A DNA stretch of 64,000 nucleotides from Rhodococcus sp. HM1 (GCF_023218075.1 NZ_JALPTB010000002.1:1-64000); one strand, 5' to 3'; shown: positions 8,740-18,770, counted from the first letter of the stretch. Notes: generated by a model not told the origin, from the sequence alone. Made by a program: numbers and translations.

Positions 8740-10707
8740 ATGAGCACAAACGTCGAACAGCGTGAGTTCCAGGCCGAGGCCCGGCAGCTGCTGGACCTGA
8801 TGATCCATTCGATCTATTCGAACAAGGACACGTTTCTGCGGGAACTCGTCTCCAACGCGTCCGACGCGCTGGACAAGCTGCGACTGGAGTCGTTCCACAA
8901 CAAGGACCTGGAGGTCGACACCTCCGATCTGCACATCGACCTCGAGGTCGACAAGGACAAGCGGACCCTCACCGTCCGGGACAACGGCATCGGCATGTCC
9001 CGCCACGAAGTGATCGACCTCATCGGCACACTCGCCAAGTCCGGCACCGGGGAACTGCGCCGCAAGCTGAAGGAAGCCAAGGACGCCGCCGCGTCGGAGG
9101 AACTGATCGGCCAGTTCGGCATCGGCTTCTACTCGGCGTTCATGGTCGCCGACAATGTCACCCTGGTCACCCGCCGGGCGGGGGAGGAGACTGGCACGCG
9201 CTGGGAATCCGGCGGCGAGTCGACCTACACGATCGCCGCCGTCGAGGACGTGCCGCAGGGCACCTCCGTCACCCTGCACCTCAAGCCGGAGGACGCCGAC
9301 GACCACCTCTACGACTACACCTCCCCGAGCAAGCTGCGCGAGATCGTCAAGAAGTACTCGGACTTCATCGCCTGGCCGATCCGGATGGAGATCGAACGCA
9401 CGAAGACCACCCCCGCCGAGGACGGCGGCGAACCCGTCGTCGAGACGGTCGTCGAAACCGAAACCCTCAACTCCGGCAAGGCCCTGTGGGCGCGTTCCCG
9501 GGAGGAGGTGTCCGACGAGGAGTACAAGGACTTCTACCGGCACGTCTCCCACGCCTGGGACGACCCGCTCGAGATCATCCCGATGAAGGCCGAGGGCACC
9601 TTCGAATACCAGGCGCTGCTGTTCCTTCCGTCGCACGCTCCGTTCGACCTGTTCATGCGCGAACGCAAGTCCGGCGTCCAGCTGTACGTCAAGCGGGTGT
9701 TCATCATGGACGACTGCGAAGAGCTGATGCCGGAGTACCTGCGCTTCGTCAAGGGTGTCGTCGACGCACAGGACCTCTCGCTCAACGTCTCTCGCGAGAT
9801 CCTGCAGCAGGACCGCCAGATCAGGGCGATCCGGCGCCGGCTCACCAAGAAGGTGCTGTCCACGATCAAGGACATGCTCGCCAACGACCGCGACAAGTAC
9901 CGCACGTTCTGGGCGGAGTTCGGTCGCGTCGTCAAGGAAGGCCTGATCTCCGACACCGACAACCGCGAGACCCTGCTGGCGCTGTCGTCGTTCGACTCCA
10001 CCGCGAGCACGGAGGCCGGCGCCGACCCTGACGCGACTGCGACGCAGACCACGCTCGCCGAGTACGTCGAGCGGATGAAGGAAGGCCAGGAGGACATCTT
10101 CTACCTGACCGGCGAGTCGCGGCAGCAGCTCGAGAACTCCCCGCACATGGAGGCGTTCCGCGCCAAGGGCATCGAGGTGCTGCTGCTCACCGACCCGGTC
10201 GACGAGATGTGGACGTCGTCGGTGCCGGAGTTCGAGGGCAAGGCGCTGCGCTCGATCGCCAAGGGCGAGGTGGACCTCGGCAGCGAGGACGAGAAGAAGG
10301 CCGCCGAGGCGGAACGCGAGGAGAAGGAGAAGGGCTTCGCGGACCTGCTCGAATGGCTGAAGAACACGCTCGACGAGCACATCAAGGAGGTGCGCCTGTC
10401 GTCGCGGCTGACGACGTCCCCGGCATGCATCGTCGGTGACACGTTCAGCATGTCGCCCGCCCTCGAGCGCATGTACCGGGCATCGGGACAGGCGCTGCCT
10501 CCGATGAAGCGGATCCTCGAGCTGAACCCGGACCATCCGTTGGTGACCGGTCTGCGTACCGCGCACGAGCAGCGCAGCGACGACCCGGCGCTCGCCGAGA
10601 CCGCCGAATTGCTGTACGGCACCGCGGTGCTCGCCGAGGGCGGCGAACTCGACGAGCCGGCTCGCTTCGCGCGGTTGCTCGCCGACAAGCTCGCCCGCAG
10701 CCTGTAG
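8740..10707 (+). CDS. htpG: Hsp90-family chaperone HtpG
   Basis: 655 residues, somewhat longer than the E. coli protein because of acidic and charged insertions. The GHKL ATPase N-domain is clear: [15 protein letters not shown], the nucleotide motif DNGIGM near residue 85, GTLAKSGT, and the lid motif [13 protein letters not shown]. The middle domain carries [10 protein letters not shown] and [20 protein letters not shown] with the conserved LNVSRE arginine. The C-terminal dimerisation domain includes a Lys/Glu-rich stretch ([18 protein letters not shown]). The ATG at 8740 has AAGGGGA upstream. It stands alone between copy 2 of the repeat and a HAD gene. Confidence 0.97.
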
Positions 10708-10735
10708 CGCGACGCGGGCCGATAAGCTCGGCGTC

Positions 10736-11512
10736 ATGAGCGGCGTGGACGGGGTTCTGTTCGACATCGAAGGCGTGATCGTCCTGTCGTGGGACCCCGT
10801 CCCCGGCGCCGCGGACGTGCTCGCGGGTCTGCGCGACCGCGGCCTCGCGCGCGCGTTCCTCACCAACACGACCTCCCGCACCCGCGCCGAGATCGCGGGC
10901 CGGCTCACCGAACTGGGCATGCCCGTCGACGAGTCGGAGATCGTCACCGCCGCCTCGCTCACCGCCGAATACCTGCGGCAGACCTATCCCGGTCGCCGGT
11001 GCTGGCTGCTCAACCACGGCAACGTCGACGCCGATCTCGCCGGCGTCGTCCGCGACGACGACGATCCGGAGGTCGTCGTCCTCGGTGGCGCCGGGCCCGA
11101 GTTCACGCACCGGGCGCTGAGCCGGGTCGCGGAACTGATGCTCGACGGGGTGCCCGTCGTCGCGATGCACCGGGCCGGCGCGTGGCAGGCGTCGGACGGT
11201 CTGCGCCTCGACACCGGCACCTACCTGGCGGGTCTCGAGGAGCTGTCGGGGCGCAGCGTCGTCGCGGTCGGGAAGCCGTCCATGCAGGGTTTCCTCGAGG
11301 CCGCCGAATTGATGGGCACCGACGCGGACCGCATCGTCGTGGTCGGCGACGATCTGGGCGCCGAGGTGATCCCCGGGCAGCGGCTCGGGATGTCCGGAGT
11401 GCTCGTGCGCACGGGCAAGTTCCGCCAGTCGGTGCTCGATCTGGCCGTCGACAGGCCCGATCACGTCATCGATTCGATCGCCGATCTTCCGGCCCTGCTG
11501 GACCGGCTGTAG
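10736..11512 (+). CDS. HAD-superfamily phosphatase, subfamily IIA (LHPP/HDHD2-like)
   Basis: 258 residues. Motif I reads LFDIEGVIV, so the second aspartate of the usual DxD is Glu. Motif II is FLTNTTSRTRAEI, the NTT form of the NagD/LHPP branch. VGKPSMQGFLEAAE and VVGDDLGAEVIPGQ supply the motif III lysine and the acidic motif IV. It probably removes phosphate from a small molecule. The Asp-to-Glu change may reduce phosphatase activity or alter specificity; LHPP-type relatives also lack the second Asp. It starts 28 bp after htpG and could share its transcript. Confidence 0.85.
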   Translation: MSGVDGVLFDIEGVIVLSWDPVPGAADVLAGLRDRGLARAFLTNTTSRTRAEIAGRLTELGMPVDESEIVTAASLTAEYLRQTYPGRRCWLLNHGNVDADLAGVVRDDDDPEVVVLGGAGPEFTHRALSRVAELMLDGVPVVAMHRAGAWQASDGLRLDTGTYLAGLEELSGRSVVAVGKPSMQGFLEAAELMGTDADRIVVVGDDLGAEVIPGQRLGMSGVLVRTGKFRQSVLDLAVDRPDHVIDSIADLPALLDRL

Positions 11513-11644
11513 CGGCCGCCGGCACCGTCGGGCGCTGTGACCCATCCCACTCGGGCGGGTCCTTTCGGGACGGGATACGCTCGCGCCCCGGGGGTCTCTC
11601 CTCCGGTATCCGATCAGTCTCGAACCAGTTCTCGAGGAGCTGCC

Positions 11645-12175
11645 TTGATCATTCGTTCCTTCCGCTCCGTTCGTCCCGGCCGTCGCGCGGCGCGTGCCGG
11701 TGTGGTCGCCGCCCTGGGTGTGGCGGCCGCGTCCCTGCTCGGAGTGGGTGCCGCGACGGCTGCGCCGGTGACCTGTGTGTCGCCGCCGTCGGAGAATCAG
11801 ATCCTCGTGTCGGACACCGCGAGTTGCGGTGCCAAGGCGGAGATCGGCAGCACGGCCCGCGCGGCGGCGGCGGACAGCGGCACCGCGGTGTCGGTCGCGA
11901 ACGCGGCCGGGGCGGCCGAGGCGCAGGCGACCGGGTTCGGCACCGCGCTGAGTGCCGCGCGGGACGGCGGACGTTCGTTTGCCTTCGCGCTCGGTGGCGG
12001 TCTGAGCCATTCGTCGGCGCAGGGTCCGTCGGTGATCACCCTGTCGCTCGCGGGCTGGGGATCGGGTGCGACCGCCGACGAAACCGGCGTCACGTGCGTC
12101 GGTGCCCAGTCGTTCGCGGTGAACACCGGGTCGGGTCAGTGGTGCGCGGTCGGTGTGGGGTCCACGCGCCGCTGA
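11645..12175 (+). CDS. Secreted alanine-rich protein of unknown function
   Basis: 176 residues from a TTG start at 11645; GAGGAG sits five bases upstream, and the signal peptide begins there with MIIRSFRSVRPGRRAARAG followed by a hydrophobic stretch and an ATAAP cleavage region. The mature part starts VTCVSPPSENQILVSDTASC, has four cysteines (two near the N-terminus, two in VTCVGAQ and GQWCAVG) that could form disulphides, and is rich in Ala, Gly, Ser and Thr. It resembles small exported proteins of Nocardia and Rhodococcus with a DUF name (possibly DUF6764), but I cannot confirm the family. Position just before the groEL promoter is likely incidental. Confidence 0.65.
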   Translation: MIIRSFRSVRPGRRAARAGVVAALGVAAASLLGVGAATAAPVTCVSPPSENQILVSDTASCGAKAEIGSTARAAAADSGTAVSVANAAGAAEAQATGFGTALSAARDGGRSFAFALGGGLSHSSAQGPSVITLSLAGWGSGATADETGVTCVGAQSFAVNTGSGQWCAVGVGSTRR

Positions 12176-12204
12176 TCGGTACCCATCGACCGGGTGTGGC
12201 GACC

Positions 12205-12231
12205 CTTGCACTCGCCACACCCGAGTGCTAA
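12205..12231. promoter_or_regulatory. CIRCE element 1 (HrcA operator)
   Basis: CTTGCACTC-N9-GAGTGCTAA matches the CIRCE consensus TTAGCACTC-N9-GAGTGCTAA except for two bases in the left arm. HrcA repression of groEL through CIRCE is established in actinobacteria. Confidence 0.9.
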
Positions 12232-12239
12232 AAATGCAG

Positions 12240-12266
12240 TTGGCACTCACGCTGAGTGAGTGCCAG
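12240..12266. promoter_or_regulatory. CIRCE element 2 (HrcA operator)
   Basis: TTGGCACTC-N9-GAGTGCCAG has the same arms and 9-base spacer as element 1 and begins eight bases after it. The pair forms a tandem HrcA site about 200 bp before groEL. Confidence 0.85.
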
Positions 12267-12350
12267 GTCGGGATGGTGAGGCCGGGAATATCGACACCCC
12301 TGGTCGTCCGTCGCGGGCACTGCTTCCGACCGAGCCAACACGGGGCGTCC

Positions 12351-12430
12351 CGACGAGCGGTCGTCCTGTGAACGGACCGACCCGACTCGGGTCGAGCCGT
12401 GAATGGGCCGACCCGACGAGCGGTCGTCCT
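12351..12430. repeat. Imperfect tandem repeats in the groEL leader
   Basis: CGACGAGCGGTCGTCCT occurs at 12351-12367 and again at 12414-12430. Between them GTGAACGGACCGACCCGAC (12368) and GTGAATGGGCCGACCCGAC (12399) form a second near-duplicate pair, 31 bp apart. A CGACCCGA/TCGGGTCG hairpin lies inside. The segment is untranslated leader between CIRCE and the groEL ribosome site; function unknown. Confidence 0.6.
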
Positions 12431-12432
12431 AG

Positions 12433-14088
<1,656 letters not shown>

Positions 14089-14107
14089 GTCCGGCTCACC
14101 AGCTCGC

Positions 14108-14144
14108 GCGAAGCCCGATCCCACACCGTGGGGTCGGGCTTCGC
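14108..14144 (+). terminator. Intrinsic terminator after groEL
   Basis: GCGAAGCCCGATCCCAC pairs with GTGGGGTCGGGCTTCGC around a 3-base loop and is followed by CCGTTTTA. The stem starts 20 bp after the groEL stop. Confidence 0.85.
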
Positions 14145-14304
14145 CCGTTTTAGCTGACCGAGCCCCGTCCGAAACACGTGAACAATTCCGTTCGACCTAT
14201 TTTTCTGTGAATTCTTCACAACATGTCGATGCGCTGCCTGTGGGCTGAAACAGTGATATAACCCTTCTGTCCGAAATTTCGTTTCAGTAACAAGGGGAGA
14301 ATCC

Positions 14305-14391
14305 ATGCTGCTTCTGCTGCTCCAGTGGGCTGCCGCCAACCCTGACTTCATCCAGGTTCTCGACAGCTTCAGCGACGTCGCCATCGGCTAG
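14305..14391 (+). CDS. Small hydrophobic acidic peptide (28 aa); mini-porin candidate
   Basis: The ORF begins ATG at 14305 behind AAGGGGAG, one of the strongest ribosome sites in the window, and encodes MLLLLLQWAAANPD followed by FIQVLDSFSDVAIG. It has no Lys or Arg, three Asp, and no signal-peptide charge pattern. A TATAAC-type -10 element lies at about 14257-14262 in an AT-rich gap. In Corynebacterium glutamicum the O-mycoloylated mini-porins PorH and PorA are encoded directly after groEL2. This peptide occupies that place and is followed by a second small ORF and a mycoloyltransferase-like gene. It is shorter than known porins, so a leader peptide is the alternative. Confidence 0.6.
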   Translation: MLLLLLQWAAANPDFIQVLDSFSDVAIG

Positions 14392-14411
14392 GAGACGCCG
14401 CCATCGGCTAG
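14379..14411. repeat. 13-bp direct repeat across the first small-ORF stop
   Basis: CGCCATCGGCTAG occurs at 14379-14391 and 14399-14411, a 20-bp period. The first copy encodes the peptide end AIG and its TAG stop. The second lies just before the ribosome site of the next small ORF, pointing to a local duplication. Confidence 0.8.
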
Positions 14412-14426
14412 AAAAGGAGTTCCGCT

Positions 14427-14498
14427 GTGGAACCAATGGGGCTGTTCGAATTCCTGGACTTCCTGGTGCTTGCCTTCTCGGCATTCGGTTCCTCGTAG
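14427..14498 (+). CDS. Small hydrophobic acidic peptide (23 aa); mini-porin candidate
   Basis: A GTG at 14427, seven bases after AAGGAG, opens a 23-residue frame MEPMGLFEFLDFLVL plus AFSAFGSS. Like its upstream neighbour it has no basic residue, is strongly hydrophobic with three acidic residues, and ends in Ser-Ser, possible acylation sites. The start MExxxxFEFLDFLVL recalls the start of corynebacterial PorA as I remember it (ME, then EFL, then DVL), but the length is half. It lies 35 bp after the first small ORF, in tandem as porH-porA are. Translation is supported by the ribosome site only. Confidence 0.55.
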   Translation: MEPMGLFEFLDFLVLAFSAFGSS

Positions 14499-14523
14499 AC
14501 TGGGTTCGTTCCCGACATCGAAC

Positions 14524-14561
14524 CGTGACCGCAGCGGTATTTTTCCGCCGCTGCGGTCACG
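14524..14561 (+). terminator. 14-bp perfect hairpin between small ORFs and mycoloyltransferase gene
   Basis: CGTGACCGCAGCGG (14524-14537) pairs perfectly with CCGCTGCGGTCACG (14548-14561) around a T-rich 10-base loop. No T-tract follows directly, so it may be a partial terminator, attenuator or RNA-processing point that sets the ratio of peptide to enzyme. An equivalent hairpin is at 21543-21576. Confidence 0.65.
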
Positions 14562-14583
14562 CGTGAAAGGCTCTTTCCTTTAC

Positions 14584-15618
14584 ATGCGCTCCACCCTCCG
14601 TTCCCGGACCGTCATCGCCGGACTCGCCCTGCTCTCCCTCGCCGGCCCGACCGCCGTCGCCACCGCCGAACCCGTCCCCTCCGACGCCGGGACCGTGGAC
14701 GCGGCCTCGACCGGTGCCTACGTCGACCACATCGACCGGATCACCGATCGCAAGGTCACCGCGCACGTCTACTCGCCGTCCATGGGGCGCACGATCCCGC
14801 TCGAGGTCCTGCTTCCGGCCGACACGACCACGCCGAAGCCCGTCCTGTACCTGCTCAACGGGGCCGGCGGCGGCGAGGACAATGCCACCTGGACGCAGAA
14901 GACCGACGTCGAGTCCTTCTTCGCGGACAAGGGCGTCTACGTGATCACGCCGATCGGCGGCGCCTTCTCGTACTACACCGACTGGCAGAAGGACGATCCG
15001 GTCCTCGGCCGGAACAAGTGGGCCACCTTCCTCACCCGGGAACTGCCGCCGGTCGTCGACGCCACGTTCGCGACCACCGGCGCCAACGCGATCGCCGGCC
15101 TGTCGTCGTCGGCGACCTCGGTTCTCGACCTGGCCATCGCCCGTCCCGGCCTGTACCGCGCCGTCGGTTCCTACAGCGGTTGCGCGTCCACCAGCGACGA
15201 ACTGGGCCGGGCCTACGTGACGACCGTCGTCGAATCGCGAGGCGACGGCAACGTGGAGAACATGTGGGGTCCGGCAGACGACCCGGACTGGGTCGCCCAC
15301 GACGCCATCGTCAATGCGGAGAAGCTGCGCGGCACCGACCTGTACGTATCGAGCGGGACCGGACTGCCCGGCCAGTACGAGCGCCTCGATCAGGCCCAGG
15401 TGAACGGCGACGTGGAGGCGCTCGCCAATCAGATCCTCGTCGGCGGGGCCATCGAGGCCGCGACGGACGAGTGCACGCACCGGTTCGTGAACCGGCTCGG
15501 TGAACTCGACATCCCGGTGCAGGCCGTGTTCCGCCCGGTCGGCACCCACTCGTGGGGCTACTGGCAGGACGACCTGCACCAGTCGTGGCCGATGATCGAG
15601 GCCGCCCTGAACCGGTAG
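14584..15618 (+). CDS. Secreted mycoloyltransferase/antigen-85-like esterase (paralogue 1)
   Basis: 344 residues. The signal peptide starts MRSTLRSRTVIAGLALLSL, with cleavage near TAVATAEP. The alpha/beta-hydrolase body has LYLLNGAGGGEDNATW, TPIGGAFSYYTDW, the nucleophile region AGLSSSATSVLDLA (Ser in a GLS elbow), SSGTGLPG, and the catalytic histidine in THSWGYWQDDL. These are antigen-85/Myt family features; such enzymes transfer mycoloyl groups to trehalose, arabinogalactan or, for corynebacterial MytC, to small porins. The ATG at 14584 fits the signal peptide; GAAAGG lies 13 bases upstream. It follows the two small ORFs and their hairpin and has a close paralogue at 21602. Confidence 0.85.
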   Translation: MRSTLRSRTVIAGLALLSLAGPTAVATAEPVPSDAGTVDAASTGAYVDHIDRITDRKVTAHVYSPSMGRTIPLEVLLPADTTTPKPVLYLLNGAGGGEDNATWTQKTDVESFFADKGVYVITPIGGAFSYYTDWQKDDPVLGRNKWATFLTRELPPVVDATFATTGANAIAGLSSSATSVLDLAIARPGLYRAVGSYSGCASTSDELGRAYVTTVVESRGDGNVENMWGPADDPDWVAHDAIVNAEKLRGTDLYVSSGTGLPGQYERLDQAQVNGDVEALANQILVGGAIEAATDECTHRFVNRLGELDIPVQAVFRPVGTHSWGYWQDDLHQSWPMIEAALNR

Positions 15619-15632
15619 ACGGGCCGCCGCTT

Positions 15633-16850
15633 CTACCAGTACTGCTTCCGCGTCCCGTCGGTGTCGGCGACGAACACGACGGCGTCGGCACCGGCGACCG
15701 CGGCCGGCGTCAACGGAATGTGGCCGGGCACGATCGGCTCGCCCGCACCGACGGACGACGGCAGCGCAGCCCGCAGCTCCGGCACCGGGAACAGGGCTTT
15801 CCGGCCGGTCGCCGCGGCGAGCGCGTGCTGGAGGGTGCCCGATTCCGGGCGGGGTGCGGCGTCGGTCGCCACGAACACGTAGCGCTCACCGAGTTCGAGC
15901 CCGGCCAGCGCACCGGCACTGCACCAGCTCGCATTCTCCGGCCCGACCTGCATCCCGGACTCCGCCCGCTGCAGGTGCGCGTTGTGCGCGAACAGCAGGA
16001 TCGGTCCGCGCCGCTGTTCCTGCGCGACGAGCGCGAGCAGGTTCGCGGCCATCATCTCGGCGCGGATCCCGAGCAGATTCCCGATCCGGTCGGGTCCGGC
16101 CGTCGCCATGGCCGCGTGATAGCGCAGCAGGCCCGACGCGGTGCGGGCGTGCGCGACGGCGTCCTCGTATCCGTCCGGGTCGGCGGGCCGCAGGAGAGGT
16201 CCCGCGCGGTGCAGCGCACCGGCGAGATCGTCGGCGACGAGGCGAAGCTCCCGCGCCCGATCCGAATTGCCGATCGAGACGGCAGGATCGAACATCGCCG
16301 CCTCGTTCGTCCAGTCCGCGTCGTCGCCGAGCAGCGCGTCGAGATCCCGGATCGACGCCGGTCGCAGCGGCGCGGGCAGGTATTCGACGACCGTGGACAG
16401 TGCGCGGCGCGGGCTCGGTGCCGCGGAGAACTCCAGCGGCGCGTCGAAGCCGTGGAAGCGAACCCGATCCTCCGGGGCGACGCCGGAGTTGTGCGCGCGG
16501 AGCCAGTCGACGAGTTCGCGGTTGCCCGGCACGGCACCGAAACCGTGACTGAACCCGGTCGCGAGCACCGTCTCGAGCTCCGCGGGCGCCCCGCACACGT
16601 AGTCGTCGACGATCGACGCGGCGAAGATGTCGGTTTCGAGCGCGATCGACCGGAATCCCCGGTCGACCAGGTGACTCAGAAAATCGTTGCGCAGCAACGG
16701 AAACGCCTCGATACCGTGGGTCGGCTCACCGAGTGCGAGCACGGCCGGTGGCTCGGGCCGCGCGGCGAGCAGTTCGTCGAGTACCCGGCCGAGGCTCTCG
16801 CGGTCGTCGAGTGGGCGGGCGATTTCCTGCAGCGATGTGGTGGTCGGCAT
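15633..16850 (-). CDS. Erythromycin-esterase-like hydrolase
   Basis: 405 residues of the Ere superfamily. VLALGEPTHGIEAFPLLRND holds the GExTHG motif, SIALETDI follows, and LLFAHNAHLQR contains the HNAH motif with the active-site histidine. Family members open macrolide lactones, but many actinobacterial relatives have unknown substrates, so resistance should not be assumed. The ATG at 16850 is preferred over the GTG at 16856 because AGGAG lies five bases before the ATG. The divergent tandem-MerR gene 116 bp away is its probable regulator. It converges with the mycoloyltransferase gene, 14 bp stop to stop. Confidence 0.85.
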   Translation of the reverse strand: MPTTTSLQEIARPLDDRESLGRVLDELLAARPEPPAVLALGEPTHGIEAFPLLRNDFLSHLVDRGFRSIALETDIFAASIVDDYVCGAPAELETVLATGFSHGFGAVPGNRELVDWLRAHNSGVAPEDRVRFHGFDAPLEFSAAPSPRRALSTVVEYLPAPLRPASIRDLDALLGDDADWTNEAAMFDPAVSIGNSDRARELRLVADDLAGALHRAGPLLRPADPDGYEDAVAHARTASGLLRYHAAMATAGPDRIGNLLGIRAEMMAANLLALVAQEQRRGPILLFAHNAHLQRAESGMQVGPENASWCSAGALAGLELGERYVFVATDAAPRPESGTLQHALAAATGRKALFPVPELRAALPSSVGAGEPIVPGHIPLTPAAVAGADAVVFVADTDGTRKQYW

Positions 16851-16907
16851 GAACACTCCTCTGGCGGAAGTACCTACCCCGTCGACAGTATCGTTGAAGG
16901 ATCGGGT

Positions 16908-16951
16908 GAGACTTTCACGAAGATCACCTGTGGTTTCCGGTTCGAAGTCTC
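16908..16951. promoter_or_regulatory. Inverted repeat in the Ere/MerR divergent gap
   Basis: GAGACTT at 16908-16914 and AAGTCTC at 16945-16951 are complementary across 30 bases, lying just before the regulator's ribosome site. A small GTGA-N5-TCAC element overlaps the left arm. Placement suits an operator for the tandem-MerR protein; binding is inferred. Confidence 0.4.
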
Positions 16952-16966
16952 AAACGGAGGTGCGCC

Positions 16967-17680
16967 CTGCGACCCGTCGACCTGGCCCGCGAGCACGGAC
17001 TGTCGGCGCAGGCGATCCGCAACTACGAGGACGCGGGCATCCTGCCGCCGGCCGAGCGCAGCGCCACCGGATACCGCCGATACACACAGGTGCACGCGCA
17101 TGCCCTGCGTGCCTTTCTCGCGTTGCGCGCCGGGCACGGCCACGGGCAGGCGGCGGAGATCATGCGCCGCGTCAACCGCGGTGACGCCGAGTCCGCCTGT
17201 CGTCTCATCGACACCGCCCACGTCGACCTGCTGACCGAGCGGGAAACCCGTGCCGAGGTAGCGTCGGCGCTCGGTGCCCTGTCCACCGCGACCCCGGCTC
17301 CGAGCGGTGGGCCGCTGTCCGTCGGCGAACTCGCGTACCGGCTCGGCGTGCACCGGGCCACGCTGCGCGCGTGGGAAGCCGAAGGCATCCTGCGTCCCGG
17401 CCGCGACCGTGCCACCGGCTACCGCAACTACGGGCCGGACTGTGTGCGGGACGCCGAGATCGCGCGGCAGTTGCGGCGCGGCGGATATCCGCTGATCCGG
17501 ATCGCGCGGTTCGTCGATTCGGTGCGTGAGGCGGGCGGGACCGAGGAACTGCGGGTCTTCCTCGAGTCCTGGCAGGACCGGCTCGGCGCGCGCAGCCGCA
17601 GTCTTCTCGCCGGCGCGGCGCGGCTCGACGCCTATCTCACCCTGATGGAGAAGGCGGGTCCGGCCGCTTCCCGGCGGTGA
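16967..17680 (+). CDS. Tandem MerR-type regulator (TioE-like), apparent CTG start
   Basis: 237 residues with two MerR helix-turn-helix units: residues 1-45 (RPVDLAREHGLSAQAIRNYE, then GILPPAERSATGYRRY) and about 110-160 (LSVGELAYRLGVHRATLRAW, then GILRPGRDRATGYRNY). No ATG, GTG or TTG exists in frame between the upstream TGA at 16907 and the first domain. A CTG at 16967 sits six bases after GGAGG and places Met before RPVDLA, which is where relatives begin (MRPVDLA). Starting at the downstream ATG (17090) would delete the first DNA-binding domain. Divergent from the Ere-like gene, its likely target. Confidence 0.8.
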   Translation: MRPVDLAREHGLSAQAIRNYEDAGILPPAERSATGYRRYTQVHAHALRAFLALRAGHGHGQAAEIMRRVNRGDAESACRLIDTAHVDLLTERETRAEVASALGALSTATPAPSGGPLSVGELAYRLGVHRATLRAWEAEGILRPGRDRATGYRNYGPDCVRDAEIARQLRRGGYPLIRIARFVDSVREAGGTEELRVFLESWQDRLGARSRSLLAGAARLDAYLTLMEKAGPAASRR

Positions 17681-17690
17681 GGTCCCGTCG

Positions 17691-18686
17691 TCAGGACACG
17701 GTCACCGGGACCGGTTCGGCGACGTTCTTGGCGAGACGCGCCGCGATCGCGGCGCACACCAGCAGCTGAATCTGATGGAAGAGCATCAGCGGCAGCACGA
17801 TCAGCCCGATCGGCTGACCGGGGAACAGGACCGTCGCCATCGGCAGGCCGGTCGCGAGGGACTTCGTCGACCCGCAGAACAGGATCGCGGTGCGGTCCTC
17901 GTAGGTGAAACCGAGACGGCGCGACCCGAACCACGTGAGCGCAAGGACGAGTGCGAGCAGGACGATGCACACGGCCGCCAGAGCCAGCAGGCGCGCGATC
18001 GACAGGCTCGACCAGATGCCCTCGTTCATGCCGCGGCTGAACGCGACGTACACCACGAGCAGGATCGCGCCGCGGTCGACGAGTTTGAGGGCCTTGCCGT
18101 GCTCCTTCACCCACGTGCCGATCCAGCGGCGCAGCACCTGGCCGGCCGCGAACGGCACGAGCAGCATGAGCACGATGTCCAGCACCGCGGAGGCGCTGAA
18201 CGTCACGCCCTGCGTCGCCATGGTCAGCGCGACCAGAACCGGGGTGACGAAGATGCCGAGCAGGCTCGACGCGGACGCGCTGACGATCGCCCCGGGAATG
18301 TTGCCGCGCGCGACCGAGACCAGCGCGATCGACGACTGCACCGTCGAGGGCAGCAGGCACAGGTACAGCACCCCGATGTACAGCGGGTCCGTCAGCAGCC
18401 ACGGCACCAGTGCCTTCGCGGCCAGCCCGAGCAGCGGGAAGAACACGAACGTGGTGGCGAGGATCGTGGTGTGCAGCCGCCAGTGCTTGAGGCCGTCGAC
18501 CGCCTCGCGGGTGGACAGGCGCGCGCCGTACAGGAAGAACAGCAGGCCGATCGCGATCTTGGACGCCCACGTGAACCCGGTGAGTACGACTCCGCCGGCG
18601 GGCAGCAGCGCGGCGACGGCGACCGTCGCGAGGATGCCGACCAGGAACGGGTCGAGTCGGTTCAGCACGGGAATCTTCGAGAGCAT
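17691..18686 (-). CDS. SBF-like (bile acid:Na+ symporter family) transporter
   Basis: 331 residues with about nine or ten hydrophobic segments. Recognisable family parts are IAIGLLFFLYGARLSTREAV, LLPSTVQSSIALVSVARGN (the crossover helix of the YfeH/SBF-like group), ASASSLLGIFVTPVLV and FCGSTKSLATGLPMA. It probably couples cation gradients to uptake or export of an organic anion; substrate unknown. The ATG at 18686 lacks a clear ribosome site, so translation may be leaderless. The divergent LysR gene at 18771 with an intervening T-N11-A box is its probable regulator. Confidence 0.85.
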   Translation of the reverse strand: MLSKIPVLNRLDPFLVGILATVAVAALLPAGGVVLTGFTWASKIAIGLLFFLYGARLSTREAVDGLKHWRLHTTILATTFVFFPLLGLAAKALVPWLLTDPLYIGVLYLCLLPSTVQSSIALVSVARGNIPGAIVSASASSLLGIFVTPVLVALTMATQGVTFSASAVLDIVLMLLVPFAAGQVLRRWIGTWVKEHGKALKLVDRGAILLVVYVAFSRGMNEGIWSSLSIARLLALAAVCIVLLALVLALTWFGSRRLGFTYEDRTAILFCGSTKSLATGLPMATVLFPGQPIGLIVLPLMLFHQIQLLVCAAIAARLAKNVAEPVPVTVS

Positions 18687-18731
18687 GGTTAGACGGTAGG
18701 GGAACAACCGCTGATTTACAGAACCGATCAC

Positions 18732-18757
18732 CACGATTACTGTCATCACAAATCGTG
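18732..18757. promoter_or_regulatory. LysR-type T-N11-A box
   Basis: CACGATT at 18732-18738 and AATCGTG at 18751-18757 form a 7-bp dyad, with T18738 and A18750 exactly eleven bases apart. It lies in the gap between the divergent transporter and LysR genes, the standard place for a LysR operator. Confidence 0.65.
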
Positions 18758-18770
18758 ATCGGAGGCGATC

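Noticed and set aside
16291-16850. Reading the Ere-like protein as a macrolide-resistance gene
   Set aside because: The family is broad and mostly uncharacterised in actinobacteria; sequence alone does not show resistance.
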